Shown here: positions 55,082 to 62,864 of the stretch, in pieces | How positions within the stretch are numbered: position 1 is the first letter of the stretch | Layout: every line of letters starts with the position of its first letter | Source of the DNA: G965197555 sp965197555 | GTDB lineage: Bacteria > Chloroflexota > Dehalococcoidia > Lucifugimonadales > UBA3495 | Reading direction: 5' to 3' | NCBI GenBank assembly: GCA_965197555.1 | Contig: OZ240213.1 | Location: 3,968,001 to 4,032,000, forward strand | Length of the DNA stretch: 64,000 nucleotides | The notes under the pieces: model-generated | Database searches by the model: none | What the model was told of the DNA's origin: nothing | What the model saw: the letters and a program-made list of their open reading frames with translations, nothing else | Position numbers and translations under genes: made by a program

Positions 55082-58000
55082 ATGCGCATCAAGATGCTGC
55101 CAGGGGCATTGGTAATCGCCGCCCTAGTCACCCTGGCGATCTCCCTGGGAGTAGCCACGCCCAACGTGTACGGAGGCGGTGACGACACTCTGCCCACACT
55201 TCCGGAAAAGCGCGAACTGAAGTACCCCAACCTGGGCTCCAATCTCGACCAACTGGTTGCCAGCGTTGAGAAGGGTGAGACCTCTGCCAAGGAAGCCGCC
55301 GAAGACGCCCCAGTGCACCAGGAGGCATCCGTCGCGGTCACCATCTACCTGTCCGGGAACTTGGCCGACGTGGTGAGCTTCCTGGAGGACAACGGCGGCT
55401 CGCCCCGCAATGTGGGCGAGGACTACATAGAGGCCTATGTGCCCTTATCACTGCTGGGGCAAGTCTCGGAGCAGCCCGGGGTCATCCGGGTGCGGGAAAT
55501 CGTCCCGCCGGAGGAGAACCAGAGCACCCAACGGGTCGCCGGCCACGGCCCGCCGGTGCACGGTTCGGCAGCCTGGAACCAGGCCGGGTTCAGCGGCCAG
55601 GGCGTCAAAGTGGGGGTGATCGACGCTGAGTTTGGATTTAACGATTTCAGAGGCCTCATGGGGACCGAGTTGCCGTCAACCGTGCAGGCCAGGTGCTATA
55701 CGGACGTGGGCAGATTCACCTCAAATCTGTCAAACTGCGGGAACCCTTTGGTCGGAAGTAGCCACGGCACACGGCTTGCGGAAGCGGTGATGGACATCGC
55801 CCCGGAGGCGTCTCTGTACATAGCGACTCCGTGGTCGCTGGGGGACTTGCGAATGGCCACCGACTGGATGGTCTCCCAGGGTGTATCGGTTATAGTCCAC
55901 GGCGTAATCTACGGGTTTGACGGGCCTGGCGACGGCACCTCCCCATTCAGTAACAGCCCGTTGAACACCGTGGACCGGGCGGTGGCGGGGGGAATCGTTT
56001 GGGTCAACGCGGCGGGAAATTATTATCAGAGGACGTGGTTCGGAACCTACTCCATCGTGACCTCGGGAAATTTCAGGTTTCTCGTATTCGACGGTACGGA
56101 TGTATTCAACGATTTGACGCTTGCGGCATGGGATTGGATAAGAGTCCAGTTGCGGTGGGAAGACCGTTGGAGCGGAGCAAATCGCGATTTCGATCTTCTT
56201 ATTTGGGACTTTGCCACCAGTACCATCGTCGATTCCAGCTTCGACCCTCAACAGGGGAGGGTCGGCCAGGTTCCTGTCGAGTCGTTGAGTTATCTTGTTC
56301 CAAATGATGGCCGGTACGCGGTAGTGGTGGTCCACGAGGGCGGCAGTACGCCCGAGTGGATTCAGTTAATAGTCGGCGGAGACGTTGGTTCTATTGAGTA
56401 CTACACCGGGAATGGCAGCATTCCCAATCCTGCCGAAAGCAGCAACCCCGGCATGTTGGCGGCGGGTGCGGCCCATTGGAACAACGTGCACACCATCGAG
56501 CCCTACAGCAGCCGCGGTCCCACACCAGACGGCCGGGTCAAGCCGGACATCGTCGGAACAGACTGCGGAGCAACTGCATTGATTCCTCTTAACGCCAATC
56601 AGAATGGTTTCTGCGGGACCAGCCAGTCCGCGCCTCATATAGCCGGTATGGCGGCCCTGGTGCGCCAGCGATTCCCCACATACACGGCCGTGCAGGTCGC
56701 AAATTACCTGAAAGAGCACGCGGAGCAGCGGGAAACTCCTGACCCCAACAACACCTGGGGGCACGGCTTCGCCCAACTGCCGTCCCTGGACCGGGAAGCG
56801 CTGGAGGCGCTCTACAACGCCACCGGCGCCGCCAACTGGACGAACAATACCAACTGGCTGACCAACGCGCCTGTGGGCCAATGGTACGGCGTCACCACCG
56901 ACAGCGAAGGCCGTGTCACCGAACTAAACCTCACGAGTAATCAGCTCAAGGGCGAGATACCGCCCGAACTGGCCAGCCTGACCAACCTTAAAGTGCTGGC
57001 CCTCGGCGGGAACGAGTTGACCGGGAAAATTCCGGCGGGACTGGGCAGCCTAGCCAAGCTGGAACGGCTGTCGCTTAGTGAGAACGAGTTGACCGGGAAA
57101 ATTCCGGCGGGACTGGGCAGCCTAGCCAAGCTGGAACGGCTGTCACTTAGCGAGAACCAGTTGACCGGATCGATTCCGACACGCCTGGACAGTCTATCCA
57201 ATCTGCAAGAACTGAACCTCACGCGAAACCAGTTGACCGGGGCAATACCGACTGAGTTGGGCAGTCTGACCAATTTGACGATACTGGCACTTGGCGAGAA
57301 CCAGTTGACCGGACCAATCCCGACTTCGCTGGGCGGCTTGACCAACCTGACAATACTGAGTCTCTGGGGGAACGAGCTGACCGGAGCGATTCCGGTGGAA
57401 CTGGGCAGCCTCGCCAACCTGGAATGGCTGTACCTCACGCGGAACCAGCTGAACGGGGAGATACCGACGGAACTGGGCAGCCTGACCAGTTTGACGGTCT
57501 TGGCACTTGGCGGGAACCAGTTGACCGGACCAATCCCGACTTCGCTGGGCGGCTTGACCAACCTGGAAGAGGTGTACATATGGGAGAATGAGCTGACTGG
57601 CACGATACCTGCCGAACTGGGCAGCCTCACCAACCTGACAATACTGAGTCTCGGGGGGAACGAGCTGACCGGGGGGATTCCGGCGGGACTGGGCAGCCTA
57701 GCTAAGCTGGAACGGCTGTCACTTAGAGAGAACCAGTTGACCGGACCAATCCCGACTTCGCTGGGCAGCTTGACCAACCTGCAATGGCTGCACCTCTGGG
57801 GCAACCAGTTGAGCGGACAGATACCGTCCTCCCTGGGCAGCCTCACCAACCTGCAATACCTAAACCTCGGCGGCAACCAGTTGAGCGGACAGATACCCGC
57901 CGAACTGGGCAACCTCGCCGACCTGGAGCTACTGTTCCTGAGCGGGAACCAATTGACCGGGTGCATCCCGGTGGGTATTGCGGACGTGGCGAACAACGAC

Positions 58001-59092
58001 TTCAGTGAGCTTGGTCTGCCCTTCTGTGGGGGCGACCCCGGGGCTCCAACGATAAGTACGGTCACGCCCGGAGCGGGCTTCCTCACCGTAACCTGGTCTG
58101 CGCCGGGCGGACCGGCCGTCAGCGCCTACGACCTGCGGCATATCGAAAGCGCCGCCGGCGACAAGTCTGACGCCAACTGGACCGTGGTGGATGACGCGTG
58201 GATCGCCGGCTCGGGCGCCCTGAGTTACCGGATATCCGGCCTCACCGACGGGACTAGGTACGACGTGCAGGTGCGGGCGGTCACCGCTGACGGCGACGGC
58301 CCTTGGTCAGCCGCCGCCGCCGCAACGCCGGCAACCTGGCGGGCCATCCGGTCCTTTTCCCCGCCGTCCGTGGGCCCGGGTGGGGAGGTGGTGGTGACGA
58401 TCACCACCGGCGGCCTCGGTGAGTTTGGCCAAGTCGTGGAAACGCTGCCACCCGGTTTCAGCCACGTATCCAGCAGCCCGTCAGACGGCGCCGTTACGGT
58501 AGAGGGCCAAGACCTGAGCTTCATCCTACTGGGGGAAACGGAATTCACCTATACGGTCACCGCACCCGGCGCGGCAGGCCACTATTCTTTCTCAGGCGTT
58601 CTGACCAACTCGGCTGGAGAGGAAGTCCCGGTCGGAGGCGCCCTGACCATAACGGTCGGGGCTCTGCCGAGCGTCATTGTCTCCCGTGCGGCCGGAAGTG
58701 AGGACACCCCGGTAAGGCCAGGCTTCTCGGTCCCGGTGACGGCGGCATTCAGCAGGCCGGTCTCCGGCTTTACCCTCGATGACATCATCGTAGCCAACGG
58801 CATTGCAGACAACTTTGCCGTCCTCGACTCCGTTACTTACACTTTTGACGTGACCCCCAACGCCATTGGCGAGGTAACGGTAGATATTGCAGCCGAAGGT
58901 GCACAGGATGCCGACGGCAATGGCAACGCGGCAGCCCCTCGATTCTCTTTGGGTCTCACATATGACGATGACGGCGACGGGGCCATCAGCAAGGCTGAGG
59001 CCATCGCCGCCATCAGGGACTACTTCAGCGGCAACATCACCAAGGCCCAGGCGATAGCGGTGATTCGACTCTACTTCACCTCTCTCAGATAG
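55082..59092 (+). CDS. Subtilisin-like (S8) protease with LRR, FN3, Ig-like and EF-hand-like modules
   Basis: 1336 residues. Signal peptide about 1-28, propeptide about 34-155, S8 domain about 165-560. The catalytic triad is Asp181 (VGVIDAEFGF), His228 (GSSHGTRLAE) and Ser514 (GTSQSAPHIAG), with an oxyanion Asn region at VNAAGNYYQ. LRRs run from about 569 (ALYNATGAANWTNNTNWL) to 979 (LGLPFC), with about 16 IPxELGSLTNL-type units. An FN3-like domain follows (985-1085), then the RSFSPPSV domain (1087-1185), a Big_12-like Ig domain (1196-1290) and the terminal module (YDDDGDGAIS, YFSGNI, VIRLYF). It is a secreted, self-maturing protease joined to a binding array; substrate unknown. The preceding gene encodes a copy of its propeptide. 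Confidence 0.92.
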   Translation: MRIKMLPGALVIAALVTLAISLGVATPNVYGGGDDTLPTLPEKRELKYPNLGSNLDQLVASVEKGETSAKEAAEDAPVHQEASVAVTIYLSGNLADVVSFLEDNGGSPRNVGEDYIEAYVPLSLLGQVSEQPGVIRVREIVPPEENQSTQRVAGHGPPVHGSAAWNQAGFSGQGVKVGVIDAEFGFNDFRGLMGTELPSTVQARCYTDVGRFTSNLSNCGNPLVGSSHGTRLAEAVMDIAPEASLYIATPWSLGDLRMATDWMVSQGVSVIVHGVIYGFDGPGDGTSPFSNSPLNTVDRAVAGGIVWVNAAGNYYQRTWFGTYSIVTSGNFRFLVFDGTDVFNDLTLAAWDWIRVQLRWEDRWSGANRDFDLLIWDFATSTIVDSSFDPQQGRVGQVPVESLSYLVPNDGRYAVVVVHEGGSTPEWIQLIVGGDVGSIEYYTGNGSIPNPAESSNPGMLAAGAAHWNNVHTIEPYSSRGPTPDGRVKPDIVGTDCGATALIPLNANQNGFCGTSQSAPHIAGMAALVRQRFPTYTAVQVANYLKEHAEQRETPDPNNTWGHGFAQLPSLDREALEALYNATGAANWTNNTNWLTNAPVGQWYGVTTDSEGRVTELNLTSNQLKGEIPPELASLTNLKVLALGGNELTGKIPAGLGSLAKLERLSLSENELTGKIPAGLGSLAKLERLSLSENQLTGSIPTRLDSLSNLQELNLTRNQLTGAIPTELGSLTNLTILALGENQLTGPIPTSLGGLTNLTILSLWGNELTGAIPVELGSLANLEWLYLTRNQLNGEIPTELGSLTSLTVLALGGNQLTGPIPTSLGGLTNLEEVYIWENELTGTIPAELGSLTNLTILSLGGNELTGGIPAGLGSLAKLERLSLRENQLTGPIPTSLGSLTNLQWLHLWGNQLSGQIPSSLGSLTNLQYLNLGGNQLSGQIPAELGNLADLELLFLSGNQLTGCIPVGIADVANNDFSELGLPFCGGDPGAPTISTVTPGAGFLTVTWSAPGGPAVSAYDLRHIESAAGDKSDANWTVVDDAWIAGSGALSYRISGLTDGTRYDVQVRAVTADGDGPWSAAAAATPATWRAIRSFSPPSVGPGGEVVVTITTGGLGEFGQVVETLPPGFSHVSSSPSDGAVTVEGQDLSFILLGETEFTYTVTAPGAAGHYSFSGVLTNSAGEEVPVGGALTITVGALPSVIVSRAAGSEDTPVRPGFSVPVTAAFSRPVSGFTLDDIIVANGIADNFAVLDSVTYTFDVTPNAIGEVTVDIAAEGAQDADGNGNAAAPRFSLGLTYDDDGDGAISKAEAIAAIRDYFSGNITKAQAIAVIRLYFTSLR

Positions 59093-59539
59093 GTCGTTGA
59101 CTATCCGCTCTGGCGTGAAGACCCTGGCCCCCCGGCATACGTGACCGGGGGAGACAATCCGTCATTCCGGCCCTGAGCCGGAACCGGGCACCACTACCCT
59201 ACAGGTTACCTTCCGCCACATTCAAGCGAATAACGGGTGGCCATCTCGTGGGATTCGCAAAGAGGGCCGGTGGGACATGAGAAGCCCCGGAATGGCAACG
59301 CGGCTCAGGGCAATACCACCTCTTCTGGCCATAGACTTGCAGGCGGGTATCCACCGTCCGTAACGTCGGCTGGGTCTTTCCATGGAAAGACGCGGCAGTT
59401 GGCGGGACTCTGCTCCGCGTTTCATCTCCGGGTGATTCTCCACCCTCCTTCTCCCCCGACGCTGTCAAGAGAGACGGGGCCGCCGTTGAAGACTTAGAAT
59501 ATCAGGTCTAGGCGAATACCGTCGAAAGGGAGTGAAGAG
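59093..59539. other. Intergenic region
   Basis: Apart from the hairpin at 59127-59152 no gene or repeat is supported here. Confidence 0.4.
59127..59152 (+). terminator. Possible terminator hairpin after the S8 gene
   Basis: CCCCCGG, nine bases, CCGGGGG forms a strong stem about 40 bases after the stop, but no T-run follows, so it may only be a structure. Confidence 0.35.
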
Positions 59540-59815
59540 GTGACGACGCCAATGCCCAAGTCCCGTGAAGAGACGTCCCGCCTCGGGAAAGAGATTTACG
59601 AAAGGAACATCCGCCATCAAGTTGAGGCGGACCATTATGGAGAGGTCGTCGCCATTGACGTTGGCAGCGGGAGCTATGCCCTCGGCGAAAATGCCATTGC
59701 CGCATCCGAGGGTTTGCGGGAACACCACCCTGACGCCCAGGTCTGGCTGATGCGGGTCGGACATCAGGCGCTGTACCACTTCGGTGGCAGTTCCTTGCAG
59801 AAGGCTATCAACTAG
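59540..59815 (+). CDS. Small conserved-looking protein of unknown function
   Basis: 91 residues from GTG 59540, with AGGGAG about 12 bases upstream. The N-terminal half is helical and charged (SREETSRLGKEIYERNIRHQ); the second half is a compact alpha-beta text (GEVVAIDVGSGSYALGENAI, AQVWLMRVGHQALYHFGG). Composition is protein-like and the frame intact. I do not recognise a named family. Such short proteins often pair with a toxin or a small aspartyl-protease-like gene, but no partner follows; an IS607 tnpA begins 39 bases later. Confidence 0.6.
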   Translation: MTTPMPKSREETSRLGKEIYERNIRHQVEADHYGEVVAIDVGSGSYALGENAIAASEGLREHHPDAQVWLMRVGHQALYHFGGSSLQKAIN

Positions 59816-59853
59816 AACAAAATAAGTTGACAAATACTAGATAAACCAGGCCA

Positions 59854-60426
59854 ATGGCATACCTTCCAGGAAGAAAGGTCGCTGCCCTCCTGGGCATCCA
59901 CCAGAACACCCTCAGACGGTACTCGGACCAAGGTATCATCCCCTCCTTCAAAACAGCTTCAGGCCAAAGACGCTACGACGTAGAAGCCTTCCTGAGAAAT
60001 GGCTCCGAACCCCACACCATCTGCTACTGCCGTGTCAGTTCCCACAAACAAAAAGACGACCTCCTCAGACAAGTCCAATTCATGCAGGAACAATTCCCCA
60101 ATGCCAACATCATCACCGACATCGGCGGAGGCCTCAACTGGCAACGCAAAGGACTCCTCTCCATACTGGAACGACTTCACCAAGGAGATAAGCTCCGTAT
60201 TGTGGTTGCCCACCGCGACCGACTCGCACGGTTCGGATTCGAACTCATCGAATGGCTTACACACCAAAACGGAGGAAGCATCCTGGTTCTCAATAACCAG
60301 GACGCAAGCCCCGAGTCCGAACTCACCCAGGATATTCTCGCCATCCTCCATACTTTCTCTTGCAGACTCCACGGACTCCGCCCCTACCGAAAGGCAATCC
60401 AGGAAGACCAGACTCTACCGTTGTAA
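59854..60426 (+). CDS. tnpA: IS607-family TnpA of a second type, 3' end replaced by another element
   Basis: 190 residues: a MerR-like HTH (YLPGRKVAALLGIHQNTLRR), then the serine-recombinase core (TICYCRVSSHKQKDDLLRQV with the catalytic Ser, LRIVVAHRDRLARFGFELIE, LAILHTFSCRLHGL). It differs strongly from the TnpA of the two GC-rich copies and has a lower-GC, lysine/asparagine-richer style, suggesting recent arrival from another host. The last codons and stop (60418-60426) overlap the right end of the inverted IS607 copy, so its own C-terminal residues and its tnpB were displaced. The core is complete and the protein may be nearly full length. Confidence 0.85.
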   Translation: MAYLPGRKVAALLGIHQNTLRRYSDQGIIPSFKTASGQRRYDVEAFLRNGSEPHTICYCRVSSHKQKDDLLRQVQFMQEQFPNANIITDIGGGLNWQRKGLLSILERLHQGDKLRIVVAHRDRLARFGFELIEWLTHQNGGSILVLNNQDASPESELTQDILAILHTFSCRLHGLRPYRKAIQEDQTLPL

Positions 60427-60590
60427 AAAGGTTGACTTTGGTAACAAGACCAATGTCGGCCTTTCCTGAGACGCTGCCCGAAGGGGGGAAGCGTCGCCGC
60501 CCCAACAGTTCAGGACGGCTCCGCCCGGGAATCTCACCCGGGAACACCGAGCTGATCTCAGCTCAAGCCACCACCCGGGCCGAAGCCTGG
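60418..60590 (-). ncRNA. Putative right-end guide RNA (omega RNA) of IS607 copy B
   Basis: Same architecture as 40230-40387: conserved CCCGGGTGAGATTCCCGGG hairpin, GCCG/GGGGCGGC region, a last hairpin GACGCT...AGCGTC and the conserved end TTTTTACAACGG. The flanking sequence that would become the guide starts TAGAGTCTGGTCTTCCTG and is antisense to the displaced tnpA. Confidence 0.6.
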
Positions 60591-62104
60591 TTGACAGCCT
60601 GAACCGGATTGGGGAGGTCGCGAGACCTCCCCTGCCGGTGCTGCGCTGCAAGCGCCGGTCTCAACTGCCCCAGGATCGCGCCCCAGTGCGTCCATACGTG
60701 CTTCACGCGCTTCCTCGCGGGTACGCTGAAGGCGACATGTCCGCCCCTGCCGTCAGGACACTCCCGGCGGCGCGGAACGCGCTCGGAACAGCCGAGTAAA
60801 CGACGGGCCAGCGCCAAGGCCGCAGCTTGGTGGACGCTCAGCCCGTACCTCTCCATGAACTTCACCCGGCCTATAACCGAACTGTAGGCCGGGTTGACCT
60901 GAAATACCTCCACTCCATTCCGGTGGCCGCGGGAGATGAAGTAAGCCTTGACCTTGCCGTAGCTGAAACTGGACAGCATCCGGCTGTACCTGCGGGACTC
61001 GCCCTCCAGTTGGGCCTTCTTCTGCTTGAAGTCCAGCCGCTCAATCACGACGGGCATGCCCGCCTGCCGGGCATGCTCCACCACCCCGGCCACCGCATCC
61101 CCGATCAGCGCCTCAGCCTGATGGCTGGACCGGCCGTAGGTCACCAGCGGGACCCGCCAAGCTCGAAGGTAGTTGCCGCTGGCGTCGGTCTCGGCCACGG
61201 CCAGGTGGCCGGCATTCAGGTCCACTCCAATCGCGCCCAGCCTCCGGTCCGTCACCCCGGGCACGGGCGCCAGGTCAGTGGTGACGAACACCCGCCATCC
61301 CTTCTCATCCCGCTTGAAGCGGTACGATATTGCCTGTCCCAGAGAGGTCGCGCGGGCCGCCCTTTCGCCGTCCCGGCGCCGGCATTCAGCAAACTCCAGG
61401 TTGGCCTGCAGGGCCGCCAGCACCTGGCCGTGGCCGTAGGCAAACTTCACCCCTTCGATGACCCGGTATTTGCCATGCTCCCCGGCCAGGCAATCCGGCA
61501 TCCGCAGCCGCAGGGTCAGGGAGCCATCGTCAGCAATTGCAGCCACGCACAACTGGCAGCCGCCGGTCTCGTCCCGGCTGCCCAGCACGAAGAACTCGCC
61601 GTCCCGGGCAGCCCGCCAATCGGCCAGCCACTCCTCATGGCTGGCATACCCGTTGGCCTCCAGGTGATGCTGCTTGCGCCAGAGCTTCCTGCCGCCGAAG
61701 CACAGCCGGACCAGGCCCGCCGCCATATCGGCCTCGACCCGCGCCAACCTGGACCGCAGGTTGTCCAGCCTGCGCGTCTTCTGATGGACCCCGTGCCGGT
61801 CACCCTTCTTCCCCGCGTTCGCCAACTCCCTGCCGACCCTGCGGACCATGCCCTTCAGGGTCTCGGCGTGCAGCAGTTGGGACTCCCGCGCCCCCGAGAC
61901 CTTCCCCTCCAGGGATACCCGCACCGCGTTGAACATCCGGGCCGGTATGCCGCATTCCCTGACGCAGCCCCTCTTCATCGATGCCGCGGACCTGCCGGAA
62001 GAAACCTCCGCAAAAAGACGCCTCTGCACCCTGCCGTACAGGGCCGCATAGGCGGACAAAGCCTCATCATTGCCCTCTATTCGCGTCTGGTACGTGGCCT
62101 GCAT
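60563..62104 (-). CDS. tnpB: TnpB-related protein of IS607 (copy B)
   Basis: 513 residues from the ATG at 62104, which overlaps the tnpA stop (TGATG). Same features as copy A: Asp in IGVDLNAGH and Glu in VVIERLDFKQ, but no zinc ribbon and YGLSVHQAAALALARR in place of the Asp-containing RuvC-III motif. The last ~25 residues differ from copy A (RSRDLPNPVQAVNQASARVV), because the end of the coding region grades into the variable right-end RNA. Otherwise only a few substitutions (for example Val for Ala in MVRRVGREL). Confidence 0.85.
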   Translation of the reverse strand: MQATYQTRIEGNDEALSAYAALYGRVQRRLFAEVSSGRSAASMKRGCVRECGIPARMFNAVRVSLEGKVSGARESQLLHAETLKGMVRRVGRELANAGKKGDRHGVHQKTRRLDNLRSRLARVEADMAAGLVRLCFGGRKLWRKQHHLEANGYASHEEWLADWRAARDGEFFVLGSRDETGGCQLCVAAIADDGSLTLRLRMPDCLAGEHGKYRVIEGVKFAYGHGQVLAALQANLEFAECRRRDGERAARATSLGQAISYRFKRDEKGWRVFVTTDLAPVPGVTDRRLGAIGVDLNAGHLAVAETDASGNYLRAWRVPLVTYGRSSHQAEALIGDAVAGVVEHARQAGMPVVIERLDFKQKKAQLEGESRRYSRMLSSFSYGKVKAYFISRGHRNGVEVFQVNPAYSSVIGRVKFMERYGLSVHQAAALALARRLLGCSERVPRRRECPDGRGGHVAFSVPARKRVKHVWTHWGAILGQLRPALAAQHRQGRSRDLPNPVQAVNQASARVVA

Positions 62105-62694
62105 CAGAGCTCCCCGGCCGCGGCGACAGCCCGCTCGGCCCTTCTCCGGGCGGAACGCTTCCCGTACAGACGGGCGCACAGGGACGTCATCACCTCGGTC
62201 GCGTCCCGGACCAGATCATCCTCGACCTCCCCATCGTCCACGACCAGGATGCGGGCGCCCCGGGCCGACAGGCCGGCTTCGATGTACTCGAACCCGAAAC
62301 GGCAGAGCCGCTCCCGGTGTTCGACTATGATCGTGCCCACCGAGGGGTCGCCGATGATCCGGCGCAACTGCCGCCGGTTTCCGTCCAGACCGGACCCGAT
62401 TTCCTTGACGACCTCATCGGGGCGGCAATCATGCTGAGTGGCCCACTCGGCCAGCCTGCCGGCCTGCCGGTCGAGATCGCCGCGCTGGTCCGCGGAGGAG
62501 ACCCTTGCGTACAGAACGCACCGCGCACCGCCCTCGGGAGGCAAGATGACGTAATACCGGCCATTGGGGAGTTGCTCGATCTGAAGGCCGGGGGGCAATT
62601 TGCCCTGCCGGTGCAGACGGGAGGTGGTGGCTTTGTTGAAGCCGTAGAGACGGCCCCAGGCCGTCAGGCTGATGCGCTTGCTGCTAACGTCCAT
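62104..62694 (-). CDS. tnpA: IS607 serine recombinase TnpA (copy B)
   Basis: 196 residues, the same protein sequence as copy A at 38136-38726: MerR-like HTH, catalytic Ser in YARVSSADQ, and the C-terminal LYGKRSARRRAERAV. Transcription from the TATAAT at 62703-62708 would again be leaderless. The identity of the two copies indicates recent transposition. Confidence 0.93.
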   Translation of the reverse strand: MDVSSKRISLTAWGRLYGFNKATTSRLHRQGKLPPGLQIEQLPNGRYYVILPPEGGARCVLYARVSSADQRGDLDRQAGRLAEWATQHDCRPDEVVKEIGSGLDGNRRQLRRIIGDPSVGTIIVEHRERLCRFGFEYIEAGLSARGARILVVDDGEVEDDLVRDATEVMTSLCARLYGKRSARRRAERAVAAAGEL

Positions 62695-62702
62695 ACAATA
62701 CT

Positions 62703-62708
62703 ATTATA
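62703..62708 (-). promoter_or_regulatory. -10 box of IS607 copy B
   Basis: TATAAT on the minus strand, nine bases before the tnpA ATG, as in copy A. Confidence 0.55.
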
Positions 62709-62864
62709 TACCATATCCTGAACAGTTGCCAGCCCCTTATTCTCCCTGGGCGGCAGATGCCTGCGGGCGTGTCTGCCCTGCCTTACTTCGGAGTCGCGGC
62801 TGCTGGTCTACTGCCTGCTGAGGGAGCCTTCGGTGGCAATGGTGTGGTGGCAGCCGCCACGGGG

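Larger units (their letters stand above)
60418..62734 (-). mobile_element. IS607-type element, copy B (complete, inverted relative to copy A)
   Basis: 2317 bp from GGCTGGCAAC (complement of 62734-62725) to TTTTTACAACGG (complement of 60429-60418). Its tnpA and tnpB are almost identical to those of copy A. The right end is inserted in the 3' end of the other tnpA at 59854-60426. The left flank (from 62735) does not continue that gene, so further rearrangement has occurred. Confidence 0.87.

Noticed and set aside
60827..62437. 536-codon plus-strand frame over IS607 copy B (and the 535-codon equivalent at 38393-40000)
   Set aside because: Exact antisense of tnpB/tnpA, low-complexity Pro/Arg/Gln text; the tnp frames have recognised motifs and start signals.
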